Shown here in pieces: positions 8,099-15,882 of a stretch of 49,016 nucleotides of DNA. The notes below the pieces were generated by a model. It did not search any database and was not told where the DNA came from. It was given only the letters and a program-made list of their open reading frames with translations. A program made the position numbers and the translations under genes. Positions within the stretch are counted from its first letter, which is position 1. Every line of letters begins with the position of its first letter. The DNA lies in the NCBI GenBank assembly GCA_002166865.1, contig NHTQ01000008.1, positions 1 through 49,016 on the forward strand, in the 5' to 3' direction. This DNA is from Rhodobacteraceae bacterium WFHF2C18. GTDB taxonomy: Bacteria; Pseudomonadota; Alphaproteobacteria; Rhodobacterales; Rhodobacteraceae.

Positions 8099-9280
8099 TC
8101 ACTCGGCCGCCATGGCCAGCGCCTCGTCCTGCCGCAGAAACCGCAGCGCCGCTTCGCCTGTCAGATGCGTGATACGGCCGGCCACCAGCGTCGCCTCGAC
8201 TGCGCGGGTCTCGGGGTTCACGACACATAGATCCGCGCGCCGACCATAGTCGATCACGCCGCGGTCGGGAAGGCGCAGGATTTCCGCCGGCGCCTGCGAG
8301 ATCAGCCGCCAGGCGCAAGGCAGATCCGCCACGCCCTGGTCTACCAGGGCGAAGGCCGCCGCGGCGAGCGCGGGGTAGTGGTAATCGGACACCAGGGCAT
8401 CGCAGTGACCGCTTTCGACAAGCGGCGCGGCGGCGATGCTGCACGCCTGCGAGCCGCCGCGCACCACGTTCGGTGCGCCCATGATGACCGGATCGTTTAC
8501 GGCCTTGGCCAGTTTCGCGGCGCCGCGCCCGGCGGGAAACTCGCAGATCTTCGCGCCGATCATCGCGAAGGTTTCGCGCGTTTCGGCATCGGGATCGTCA
8601 TGAGACCCGTAGAGGACCCCCATCTCGTCGAAGGCCTCGGCAAGCCGGCAGAGGTAGCGGGGCACCGCGCGCGCCTGCTTGCATGCGTCCCTCAGCGCCG
8701 CAAGATGCGCCTGCGGCGATTGGCCGATGCTGCGCGCCCAGGCGGCGAGCTCGTCGGGGCGGCTGTCGGCCAGGTGCTTGGCCTCGTCCAGGTGATTGTT
8801 GAAGACGACGTAGTCCACCCCGTGCCGTTCGATCGCCGCAAGCAAGCGGTCGGCGGTCTCCACCGTGTGCGTTTCGCAGCGTAGCTGAACGCGCAGGTCC
8901 GTGTTCATGCGCGGGCGGTAGGCGTCGAGGGCCGCCAGAAACGCCTCGGCGTAGTCCGGGCCGCGGCGTCCGCCCTCCCATGACCAGGCTTGCGCCATCC
9001 AGGCGGTGGTGACGCCGTTGGCGGCGGCGTCCCGGTCGGTGGCGACAAGACCGTGGGCCAACGGAAAGGGGGCGGTGGGGCGTGGCGCTATATGGCGCTC
9101 GAAGGCATCGCCGTGAAGGTCGATGATGCCGGGCAGGATCAGATACCCCGACAGATCCACCTCGGGCAGGGGGCCCTTGCTGATGCATCCCTGTTCGATG
9201 GCGACCGAACGGGTCTGCATTTCGCCGTCACGAAGGACGGTGGCGCCTGTTAGGCGCAGCTCGGGACAGGGCATCGGCAT
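8099..9280 (-). CDS. PhnM-like amidohydrolase (second PhnM paralog)
   Basis: This 393-residue protein of the metal-dependent amidohydrolase superfamily is most like PhnM, which hydrolyses alpha-D-ribose 1-methylphosphonate 5-triphosphate to the monophosphate and diphosphate. It shows LPGIIDLHGD (metal-site HxD form), GSHDDPDAET, IMGAPNVVRGGSQ and LVSDYHYPAL, matching PhnM motifs. The canonical copy lies at 17145. This one differs in the first metal motif (HGDAFERH instead of HTDNLERH) and lacks the SLMDHTPGQRQF segment. It may have a different substrate. ATG 9280 is preferred over an earlier in-frame ATG because of the usual N-terminus. It lies downstream of phnF on the same strand. Confidence 0.85.
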   Translation of the reverse strand: MPMPCPELRLTGATVLRDGEMQTRSVAIEQGCISKGPLPEVDLSGYLILPGIIDLHGDAFERHIAPRPTAPFPLAHGLVATDRDAAANGVTTAWMAQAWSWEGGRRGPDYAEAFLAALDAYRPRMNTDLRVQLRCETHTVETADRLLAAIERHGVDYVVFNNHLDEAKHLADSRPDELAAWARSIGQSPQAHLAALRDACKQARAVPRYLCRLAEAFDEMGVLYGSHDDPDAETRETFAMIGAKICEFPAGRGAAKLAKAVNDPVIMGAPNVVRGGSQACSIAAAPLVESGHCDALVSDYHYPALAAAAFALVDQGVADLPCAWRLISQAPAEILRLPDRGVIDYGRRADLCVVNPETRAVEATLVAGRITHLTGEAALRFLRQDEALAMAAE

Positions 9281-9357
9281 TGGGCTGCTCTCGGGGCTTT
9301 GTTGGTGCAACCTTAGGTGAAAAATGTGATGGCTGCGTGACAAGCCCTTTGAAAACA

Positions 9358-10074
9358 TCACGAATCCGCAAGCGTCAGGGTCACGCGGTCACCGGCGAAC
9401 CAGGTACGGCCATACTCCACGGGCCGGCCCGTGGCATCGATGTTCACGGCGATCGTGCGCAGGATCGGCGCGCCCTCGCGAATTTGCAGATGCAACGCCT
9501 GGGTGGGGCTGGCCAGCTTGGCGTTCAGCCGGGTCCAGGCGCGGGTGTAGTCGGCCAGCCCGTGCTCGCGCAGCGCGGCCGTTACCGAGTGATGGCGCCG
9601 TAGCGATTCGGGCAGGCGCGGGAAGCGTTCGGCGGGAAAAACGCTGCGGAACAACGCCACGGGCTGATCATCGGCCAGCGACTTGCCGTTGTAGACATGC
9701 ACGGGCGCGCCCGTGGCAACGTCCAGCGCCTCGGCCTCCCGCCCGTCGGCGGCGCGTGTTTCCAGGGTGAGGAGCTCGCGGGTCGGCGTCCGGCCAGCCG
9801 CGCGGAGGTTCTGGTTGAACCGCACGCGCCGTCCCAGCGGGTAGTCGGTGGGCATTTGCGCCACGTAGGTCCCCGCGCCGCGCCTTGTATGCACGACCCC
9901 GTCCTCGGTCAGTGCGGCCAGGGCCCGGCGTACCGTGTGGCGGTTCACGCCGAACCGGCGGGACAGCTCTGCCTCGGTGGGCAGCTTGTCGCCGGCGGCG
10001 TACCGCCCGGCGCCGATGTCGGTTGTGAGAGCGGCATGGATGGATTTCCAGATCGGGGTGCGCGTACGGGCCAT
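9358..10074 (-). CDS. phnF: GntR-family regulator PhnF
   Basis: The 238-residue protein has a GntR winged helix at about 5-72 (KLPTEAELSRRFGVNRHTVRRAL) and a UTRA effector domain at about 90-236, the HutC subfamily layout shared with PhnF. It is expected to repress the divergent phnGHI operon until a phosphonate-derived ligand binds. Its start is 103 bp from that of phnG, and the gap holds an inverted repeat (10131-10162) suited to a GntR dimer. It likely forms an operon with the downstream phnM-like gene after a 77-bp gap. Confidence 0.92.
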   Translation of the reverse strand: MARTRTPIWKSIHAALTTDIGAGRYAAGDKLPTEAELSRRFGVNRHTVRRALAALTEDGVVHTRRGAGTYVAQMPTDYPLGRRVRFNQNLRAAGRTPTRELLTLETRAADGREAEALDVATGAPVHVYNGKSLADDQPVALFRSVFPAERFPRLPESLRRHHSVTAALREHGLADYTRAWTRLNAKLASPTQALHLQIREGAPILRTIAVNIDATGRPVEYGRTWFAGDRVTLTLADS

Positions 10075-10130
10075 GTCACAGGAATTTCATACGGGGCGGG
10101 CTTGCCGGCCTTGGGTGACTCGCGGTATAG

Positions 10131-10162
10131 ATTTGTCTAGTTGTATAGTAATGTAGACAAAT
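10131..10162. promoter_or_regulatory. Operator in the phnF-phnG divergent region
   Basis: ATTTGTCTA (10131-10139) and TAGACAAAT (10154-10162) are perfect 9-base inverted arms separated by 14 bases. TGTATAG (10142-10148) inside the spacer repeats the TGTCTAG word (10134-10140) with an 8-bp period. HutC-type GntR proteins bind GT-N-TA-N-AC-like palindromes, and this sits exactly between the divergent regulator and target genes. Binding by PhnF is inferred. Confidence 0.7.
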
Positions 10163-10170
10163 CCGCAAGG

Positions 10171-10177
10171 TGTCTAG
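10171..10177 (+). promoter_or_regulatory. Additional TGTCTAG word overlapping the phnG translation start
   Basis: The heptamer of the main operator recurs immediately before ATG 10178 and overlaps the AAGGTG ribosome site. It could be an auxiliary half-site or a coincidence. Confidence 0.3.
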
Positions 10178-10621
10178 ATGACCGACCCCACAGACCGGCA
10201 GACCTGGATGAGCCTTCTGGCCAAGGCCCCTAGTGCAGAGCTGGACCGCCTCTGGCAGGATACCGGCCTTGCCCCGGGCTACACCTATCTGCGTGCGCCC
10301 GAGGCGGGTGGCGTGATGGTCCGCGGCCGCGCGGGCGCGACCGGTGCGCCCTTCAATCTTGGCGAGATGACCGTGACCCGCTGCTCGCTCAAGCTCGACA
10401 GCGGGGAAGTCGGACATGCCTACGTGCAGGGCCGCGACAAGGGCCATGCGACGCAGGCGGCGTTGGTCGATGCGCTCATGCAGACGGCGCAGGAGGCGGA
10501 GTTGCGCGCCGCGATCCTGGCCCCGCTGGAGCAGGCGTTGAGCGCGGCCCGCGCGGCCCGCGCGGCCAAGGCCGCGGCGACCAAGGTGGATTTCTTCACG
10601 ATGTCTCGGGGAGAGGACTGA
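10178..10621 (+). CDS. phnG: Carbon-phosphorus lyase subunit PhnG
   Basis: The 147-residue protein is a component of the cytoplasmic PhnGHIJ core complex that couples phosphonate to ATP ribose and then cleaves the C-P bond. It has the PhnG features RQTWMSLLAKAP near the N-terminus, FNLGEMTVTRC, and GHAYVQGRDKGHA (about 84-96), ending with an Ala/Lys-rich helix. ATG 10178 has AAGGTG about 6 bases upstream. Its TGA overlaps the phnH ATG by one base. Transcription is probably controlled by PhnF from the operator just upstream. Confidence 0.95.
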   Translation: MTDPTDRQTWMSLLAKAPSAELDRLWQDTGLAPGYTYLRAPEAGGVMVRGRAGATGAPFNLGEMTVTRCSLKLDSGEVGHAYVQGRDKGHATQAALVDALMQTAQEAELRAAILAPLEQALSAARAARAAKAAATKVDFFTMSRGED

Positions 10622-11190
10622 TGCAAACCCAGGCACTCGAAGGCGGGTTCGCCGATGTTGCCGTGGACTCGGCGCAAGCGTTCCGCGCGGCGATGGTGGC
10701 GCTGGCTCGGCCCGGCCGGCTGAGCGAGGTGACCGGAGCGGCCCCACCCGCCCCCCTGTCGCCTGCCGCCGGGGCGCTGGTGCTCACGCTGTGCGACCCG
10801 GACACGGCCGTCCATCTGGCCGGCGCGCACGATTGCGCGCAGGTGCGCGACTGGATCACTTTCCATGCCGGGGCGCCGCTGACGGAGGCCGCGCGCGCGG
10901 ATTTCGCCATCGGCACCTGGCCTGCCCTGCAGCCGCTGGAGGCCTACGCCACCGGCACCGCGGAATACCCCGACCGGTCGGCCACCCTGATCGTCGAGGT
11001 GGATAGACTGGCGGCCGAGGGGGCGGTTCTGCGCGGACCGGGTATCGACGGGACGGCGCGGTTGTCGCTGCCCGAAACGGCGGCGTTTCGTGCCAACGCG
11101 GGCCGTTTCCCGCTGGGGCTCGATTTCTTCTTCAGCTGCGGCAACCGGCTTGCCGCCTTGCCGCGCACGACACAGGTGGAGGATTCCTGA
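10621..11190 (+). CDS. phnH: Carbon-phosphorus lyase subunit PhnH
   Basis: The 189-residue PhnH has the N-terminal GGFADVAVDSAQAFRAAMVAL and ARPGRLSEV segments that are the family's most conserved region, plus TLCDPDTAVHL. The C-terminal PLGLDFFFSCGNRLAALPRTT is also typical. It is part of the C-P lyase core and needed for the nucleosidase-type coupling carried out with PhnI, PhnG and PhnL. Length is normal. It overlaps phnG and phnI by one base at each end, so translation is probably coupled. Confidence 0.95.
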   Translation: MQTQALEGGFADVAVDSAQAFRAAMVALARPGRLSEVTGAAPPAPLSPAAGALVLTLCDPDTAVHLAGAHDCAQVRDWITFHAGAPLTEAARADFAIGTWPALQPLEAYATGTAEYPDRSATLIVEVDRLAAEGAVLRGPGIDGTARLSLPETAAFRANAGRFPLGLDFFFSCGNRLAALPRTTQVEDS

Positions 11191-12278
11191 TGTATGTCGC
11201 CGTCAAAGGGGGCGAGCGCGCCATCGACAACGCCCACGCCTGGCTGGCCGAGGAACGGCGGGGCGACCATGACCTCGCCGAGTTGTCGGTTGCCCAGATC
11301 CGTGAACAGCTGAGCCTCGCGGTGAACCGGGTGATGGCCGAGGGCTCGCTTTATGATCCCGATCTCGCCGCCTTGGCGATCAAGCAGGCGCGCGGCGATC
11401 TGATCGAGGCGATCTTCCTGATCCGTGCGTATCGCACCACGCTGCCGCGGCTCGGGGCCTCGTTGCCGGTGGACACCAGCGCCATGCGGTGCGACCGGCG
11501 GATCTCGGCCACGTTCAAGGATGCGCCGGGCGGTCAGGTGCTGGGCCCGACCTTCGACTACACACACCGGCTGCTGGATTTCAAACTGGCCGCCGACGGA
11601 GAGGTGCCCAAGGCCCCCGAGGCCACGGCCCGCGACGAGCCCACGCCGCATATCACCGGCTTTCTGAACCGCGAGGGGCTGATCCAGACGGAACCGGATA
11701 ACGAGCAGACCCCGCCCGACCTCACGCGCGAGCCGATGGAACTGCCGGCGGAGCGCCCCCTGCGGCTGCAGGCCCTGACGCGCGGAGACGAGGGGTTCCT
11801 CTTGGGCCTCGCCTATTCCACGCAGCGCGGCTACGCGCGCAACCACGCTTTCGTGGGCGAGTTGCGCATCGGTGCGGTGGCCGTAGAGATGAAGATCCCG
11901 GAACTGGGCTTCGCCATCGAGGTCGGCGAGATCACCCTGACCGAATGCGAGACGGTCAACCAGTTCCGCGGCTCCAGGGTCGAGCCGCCGCAGTTCACCC
12001 GCGGCTACGGCCTCGTATTCGGGCAGACCGAGCGCAAGGCCATCTCGATGGCGCTGGTCGATCGCGCGCTGCGCTGGAAGGAACTGGGTGAGGACGATCA
12101 GGGCGCCCCCGCCCAGGACGAGGAATTCGTGCTCAGCCACGCCGACAACATCCAGGCCACCGGCTTCCTGGAGCACATCAAGCTGCCCCACTATGTGGAT
12201 TTCCAGTCGGAACTGGAACTGGTGCGCAAGTTGCGATGCGCTGCCGGGGCCGAAGATCTGCAGGAGGCCGCGGAATGA
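11190..12278 (+). CDS. phnI: Carbon-phosphorus lyase subunit PhnI
   Basis: PhnI of 362 residues is the nucleosidase component that, with PhnG, PhnH and PhnL, displaces adenine from ATP by the phosphonate. MYVAVKGGERAIDNAHAWL at the start, RAYRTTLPRLG and the RRISATFKD region are diagnostic. The C-terminal half carries TRGYGLVFGQTERKAISMALVDRAL. The gene overlaps phnH by one base. After its stop the colinear operon is interrupted by a 232-bp gap holding a minus-strand small gene before phnJ, which is atypical because phnI and phnJ are usually adjacent. Confidence 0.95.
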   Translation: MYVAVKGGERAIDNAHAWLAEERRGDHDLAELSVAQIREQLSLAVNRVMAEGSLYDPDLAALAIKQARGDLIEAIFLIRAYRTTLPRLGASLPVDTSAMRCDRRISATFKDAPGGQVLGPTFDYTHRLLDFKLAADGEVPKAPEATARDEPTPHITGFLNREGLIQTEPDNEQTPPDLTREPMELPAERPLRLQALTRGDEGFLLGLAYSTQRGYARNHAFVGELRIGAVAVEMKIPELGFAIEVGEITLTECETVNQFRGSRVEPPQFTRGYGLVFGQTERKAISMALVDRALRWKELGEDDQGAPAQDEEFVLSHADNIQATGFLEHIKLPHYVDFQSELELVRKLRCAAGAEDLQEAAE

Positions 12279-12292
12279 TCGGCGCGGGCTGC

Positions 12293-12445
12293 TCAGCGGG
12301 TGATATTGGAGATATCGATGTCGGCCTCGCCGTCGTCGTCCCGGGAAAAGTAGATGCCGGAGTCCGGGAAGTAGTGGCGCAGGATCTTGCCGATCAGCGC
12401 GGCGGAGAACATCACGAACAGCGCGATGACGATTGCATGGAGCAT
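12293..12445 (-). CDS. Small membrane protein, antisense within the C-P lyase operon
   Basis: A 50-codon gene on the minus strand lies between phnI and phnJ. One membrane helix covers about residues 3-20 (HAIVIALFVMFSAALIGK). A basic patch and then a very acidic tail (DDDGEADID) follow. The start has GAGGGA about 9 bases upstream, and 45 of 50 codons end in G or C, like real genes here. It would be transcribed divergently from phnJ, sharing a 65-bp region, and against phnI read-through. I do not recognise a family. An overlapping plus-strand frame lacks comparable features. Function is unknown; a role beside the lyase is speculation. Confidence 0.6.
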   Translation of the reverse strand: MLHAIVIALFVMFSAALIGKILRHYFPDSGIYFSRDDDGEADIDISNITR

Positions 12446-12510
12446 GGTCTTGGTCCCTCGTGTCAGGTTTGCGTCGTGACGGCTGAATACCGGCGGAAGG
12501 AGGCGAGAGC

Positions 12511-13425
12511 ATGACCGCGCCGTGCAACGATTCTGCGCAGAAGGGCGAGACCATGGAAGATTACAACTTCGCCTACCTTGACGAACAGACAAAGCGGATG
12601 ATCCGCCGCGCCGTCCTGAAGGGGCTGGCGATACCCGGCTACCAGGTGCCCTTCGCCAGCCGGGAGATGCCGATGCCCTACGGCTGGGGCACGGGGGGCG
12701 TCCAGGTCAGCGCGGCCACGCTGACCCCGGACGACACGCTGAAGGTGATCGACCAGGGCGCGGACGACACCACCAACGCGGTCTCGATCCGCAAGTTCTT
12801 CGAACGCACGGCGGGCGTGGCCACCACCGAGGCGACAGCGCAGGCCACGGTGATCCAGACCCGCCACCGCATCCCCGAGGCCGCCCTGACCGAGGACCAG
12901 ATCCTGATCTACCAGGTGCCGATCCCGGAACCGCTGCGCTTTCTGGAGCCGCGCGAGACGGAGACCCGCAAGATGCACAGCCTGGAAGAATACGGGCTGA
13001 TGCACGTCAAGCTGTACGAGGACATCAGCCAACATGGGGCGATCGCCACGTCCTATGCCTACCCGGTGAAGGTGGAGGACCGCTATGTCATGGATCCCTC
13101 GCCGATACCGAAGTTCGACAACCCCAAGCTTTCCGATTGCCCCGCCATCCAGCTGTTCGGTGCGGGCCGCGAGCAACGCATCTATGCCCTGCCGCCCTAC
13201 ACCAGGGTGGAGAGCCTGGACTTCGAGGATCACCCCTTCGATCCCTCCAAGGCCGATCACCCGTGCGACCTTTGCGGGGCCGAGGACAGCTACCTCGACG
13301 AGGTCATTACCGACGACGCGGGCACCCGCATGTTCGTCTGTTCCGATACGGATTACTGCCGGGCGCGCCGGGCGGCCGGCCACATGGGGGCACGGGGCGT
13401 CCCCTTCGAGGAGGGCGCGGCATGA
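12511..13425 (+). CDS. phnJ: Carbon-phosphorus lyase catalytic subunit PhnJ
   Basis: The 304-residue radical-SAM-type enzyme cleaves the C-P bond of ribose-phosphonate phosphate to give the alkane and ribose cyclic phosphate. The cluster and thiyl cysteines occur as CX2CX21CX5C at residues 252, 255, 277 and 283, which correspond to the four conserved cysteines of E. coli PhnJ. YNFAYLDEQTKRMIRRA, PMPYGWGTGG and DPSPIPKFDNPK are near-identical to the family. The N-terminus carries about 11 residues more than E. coli. ATG 12511 is supported by an AAGGAGG ribosome site. Its stop overlaps the phnK start (ATGA). Confidence 0.97.
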   Translation: MTAPCNDSAQKGETMEDYNFAYLDEQTKRMIRRAVLKGLAIPGYQVPFASREMPMPYGWGTGGVQVSAATLTPDDTLKVIDQGADDTTNAVSIRKFFERTAGVATTEATAQATVIQTRHRIPEAALTEDQILIYQVPIPEPLRFLEPRETETRKMHSLEEYGLMHVKLYEDISQHGAIATSYAYPVKVEDRYVMDPSPIPKFDNPKLSDCPAIQLFGAGREQRIYALPPYTRVESLDFEDHPFDPSKADHPCDLCGAEDSYLDEVITDDAGTRMFVCSDTDYCRARRAAGHMGARGVPFEEGAA

Positions 13426-14222
13426 CCGACACGCACACGACGACAGGCAGGGTGACACCGCTGCTGCAGGTCCGGGGGATCACGAAATTCTACGGCGCGC
13501 GCTTGGGATGCCGGGATGTCGGGTTCGACCTCTACCCCGGCGAAGTGATGGGGATAGTCGGGGAGAGTGGCTCGGGCAAGTCCACGCTTCTCGGCTGCCT
13601 CGCCGGCCAGCTTGCTCCTGATGCCGGCGAGGTCTTGTTCGACACGCGCACCGAAGGCCCGCGCGACACGCTGACGATGTCCGAACCCGAGCGGCGCATG
13701 CTGGGGCGCACGGATTGGGCCTTTGTTCACCAGAGCGCCCGCGACGGGTTGCGCATGGGCGTCAGCGCGGGCGGCAACGTGGGCGAGCGGCTCATGGCCG
13801 TGGGCGCGCGTCACTACGGCGGGATCCGCGCGCAGGCGGTCGACTGGCTGGGACGCGTGGAAATTCCCGAGGACCGGGTGGACGATCGCCCCACCGCCTT
13901 TTCCGGGGGGATGCAGCAGCGGCTGCAGATTGCGCGGAACCTGGTGACGGGGCCGCGGCTTGTGTTCATGGACGAACCGACGGGCGGGCTGGACGTCAGC
14001 GTTCAGGCGCGTCTGCTGGACCTCCTGCGCGGGCTTGTGCGCGAGATGGGGCTTTCGGCGATCATCGTCACCCACGATCTGGCAGTTGTGCGCCTGCTGG
14101 CCGACCGGCTGATGGTGATGAAGGACGGCCACGTCGTGGAGACCGGCCTGACCGACCAGGTGCTGGACGATCCCCAGCACGGTTACACGCAGCTCCTGGT
14201 CTCGTCGGTTCTGCAGGTCTAG
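13422..14222 (+). CDS. phnK: C-P lyase-associated ABC ATPase PhnK
   Basis: This 266-residue ABC-type ATPase docks on the PhnGHIJ core and is not a transporter subunit. Walker A is GESGSGKST, the signature is FSGGMQQRLQIARNL, Walker B is LVFMDEPTGGLD, and the H-loop is IIVTHDLAV. The WAFVHQSARDGLRM segment is a PhnK feature distinguishing it from dipeptide ABC proteins. It starts in an ATGA overlap with phnJ. The next gene is a CorA transporter 8 bp on, rather than phnL as expected. Confidence 0.95.
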   Translation: MTDTHTTTGRVTPLLQVRGITKFYGARLGCRDVGFDLYPGEVMGIVGESGSGKSTLLGCLAGQLAPDAGEVLFDTRTEGPRDTLTMSEPERRMLGRTDWAFVHQSARDGLRMGVSAGGNVGERLMAVGARHYGGIRAQAVDWLGRVEIPEDRVDDRPTAFSGGMQQRLQIARNLVTGPRLVFMDEPTGGLDVSVQARLLDLLRGLVREMGLSAIIVTHDLAVVRLLADRLMVMKDGHVVETGLTDQVLDDPQHGYTQLLVSSVLQV

Positions 14223-14230
14223 GGGCGCGC

Positions 14231-15190
14231 ATGATCGCAAGCTACCATACCGCGCCGGATGGCGGCCTGGCACGCGGCGAGGGCCTGGACCCCGAGGCGC
14301 TCTGGATCGACATGAGCGATCCTGCGCCCGCGGATCTGGACCGCGTCAGCGAGGCGATCGGCATCACCCTGCCGTCGCGCGCGGACATGGAAGAGATCGA
14401 ACTGTCCAGCCGCCTGTATCGCCGCGGCGCGGTGGACTACATGACGCTTGTCCTGCCCGCTCTGGCCGATACCGAGGACCACGAAGTGGCACCGGTCACC
14501 TTCGTTCTGTCGGAGGCGCGGCTGGTCACCATACGGTACCATACGCCGCGGCCCTTCCGCAGCTATCCCGACCGGGCCGAACGCAGCCCCTATGACACGG
14601 ACTCGGCGCGCGAGGTTCTGTTCGGGCTCCTGGACGAGATCATTGACCGGCTGGCGGATATCCTTGAGCTGACGGATTCCCGGATCGAGAAGGGCTCACG
14701 CGGGTTGTTCCGTATGGGCGGCGGCGAGACGGAGGTGCATGACCTGCGCTCGGCGCTGTCGATGCTGGGCCAGGCCGGCGCGCTCGTGTCGGACGTGCGC
14801 AACAGCCTCGTCACGATCGAGCGCGCCCTGGGCTTCATCGACCGGCGCGCCACACGCAAGGAAGACGGGCACAGCCGCCGCGCGATCGAACTGCTGTCAA
14901 GCGATGTCAGTTCGCTCAGCGAACATGCCAGCTTCCTGACGCAGAAGCTCAGCCTCATTCTCGACACCGTCTTCGGGCTGACCACCATCGAACAGAACGC
15001 GACAACCAAGACCTTCTCGCTGGTGGCGGTGCTGTTCCTGCCGCCGACGTTGATCGGCGCGATCTTCGGGATGAACTTCGCGCTGATGCCGTGGATCGAC
15101 TGGCGTTGGGGCTTTGCCGCGGCGCTGGCGGCGATGGCGCTGTCCTCGCTGCTGTCCTACCTCTACTTCAGATGGAAGAACCTGCTATGA
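14231..15190 (+). CDS. corA: CorA-family divalent cation transporter embedded between phnK and phnL
   Basis: The 319-residue protein has the soluble CorA funnel domain at about 1-255 and two C-terminal membrane helices at about 262-284 and 290-312. The selectivity motif Gly-Met-Asn lies at residues 280-282 at the end of the first helix, followed by FALMP. CorA/ZntB proteins are homopentameric channels for Mg2+ and similar ions. The gene is fully integrated: 8 bp after phnK and a 4-bp ATGA overlap with phnL, so it is co-translated with the C-P lyase genes. CorA is not a classical member of this operon. Ion type and reason for linkage are not shown; supplying Mg2+ for the ATP-dependent steps is a hypothesis. 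Confidence 0.9.
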   Translation: MIASYHTAPDGGLARGEGLDPEALWIDMSDPAPADLDRVSEAIGITLPSRADMEEIELSSRLYRRGAVDYMTLVLPALADTEDHEVAPVTFVLSEARLVTIRYHTPRPFRSYPDRAERSPYDTDSAREVLFGLLDEIIDRLADILELTDSRIEKGSRGLFRMGGGETEVHDLRSALSMLGQAGALVSDVRNSLVTIERALGFIDRRATRKEDGHSRRAIELLSSDVSSLSEHASFLTQKLSLILDTVFGLTTIEQNATTKTFSLVAVLFLPPTLIGAIFGMNFALMPWIDWRWGFAAALAAMALSSLLSYLYFRWKNLL

Positions 15191-15882
15191 CGACGCATCC
15201 CTTCATCGAGCTGCAAGGCGTCTGCAAATCCTTCACGCTTCACAACCAGGGCGGCGCGGTGATCCCCGTGATGGCGGGCGCCAATCTCTGCGTTTCGGCC
15301 GGGGAATGCGTTGGCCTGGTCGGAGAATCCGGGGCGGGCAAGTCCACGCTGATGCGGATGATATATGGAAATTACCTGGCGGCGTCGGGCCGGATCCGGG
15401 TCGGCGAAGTGGACGTGGCCCGCGCCGCCCCGCGCGAGATCCTGGCGCTGCGCCGCCATACCCTGGGCTACGTCAGCCAGTTCCTGAGGGTGGTCCCCCG
15501 GGTGTCGACGCTGGACGTGGTGGCCGAGCCGCTGTTGGCCGTGGGCACCGATCTTCCGGCCGCCCGCGCCCGTGCCGAAGAGCTGCTTGAGCGGTTGAAC
15601 ATACCCCGGCGCCTGTGGACACTCAGCCCCACGACCTTCTCGGGCGGCGAGCAGCAGCGGGTCAACATCGCGCGTGGCTTTGCCCATGCCTATCCGGCGC
15701 TCTTGCTGGACGAACCCACGGCAAGCCTGGATGCCGCCAACCGCGAAACGGTTCTGCACCTCATCGAGGAGGCGAAGGCGCACGGTGCCGCCATTGTCGG
15801 CATCTTTCACGACGCCACGGCGCGCGACAGGGTCTGCGACCGCCGGGTGGACGTCTCCGCCTTCACGCCGGAGGCCGCCTGA
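15187..15882 (+). CDS. phnL: C-P lyase-associated ABC ATPase PhnL
   Basis: PhnL of 231 residues is the second ABC-type ATPase of the pathway, needed with PhnG, H and I for forming the ribose phosphonate triphosphate. Walker A is GESGAGKST, followed by LMRMIYGNYLAASG, a PhnL hallmark. YVSQFLRVVPRVSTLDVVAEP, the signature FSGGEQQRVNIARGF and LLLDEPTASLD also fit. The start is within the corA stop (ATGA). The stop overlaps the phnN start in TGATG. An earlier in-frame ATG at 15091 would lie inside corA and is not used. Confidence 0.95.
   Translation: MTTHPFIELQGVCKSFTLHNQGGAVIPVMAGANLCVSAGECVGLVGESGAGKSTLMRMIYGNYLAASGRIRVGEVDVARAAPREILALRRHTLGYVSQFLRVVPRVSTLDVVAEPLLAVGTDLPAARARAEELLERLNIPRRLWTLSPTTFSGGEQQRVNIARGFAHAYPALLLDEPTASLDAANRETVLHLIEEAKAHGAAIVGIFHDATARDRVCDRRVDVSAFTPEAA

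Noticed and set aside
12236..12514. 92-codon plus-strand frame across the phnI-phnJ gap
   Set aside because: It starts inside phnI in another frame, has no domain, and the minus-strand small gene has a better ribosome site and membrane helix.
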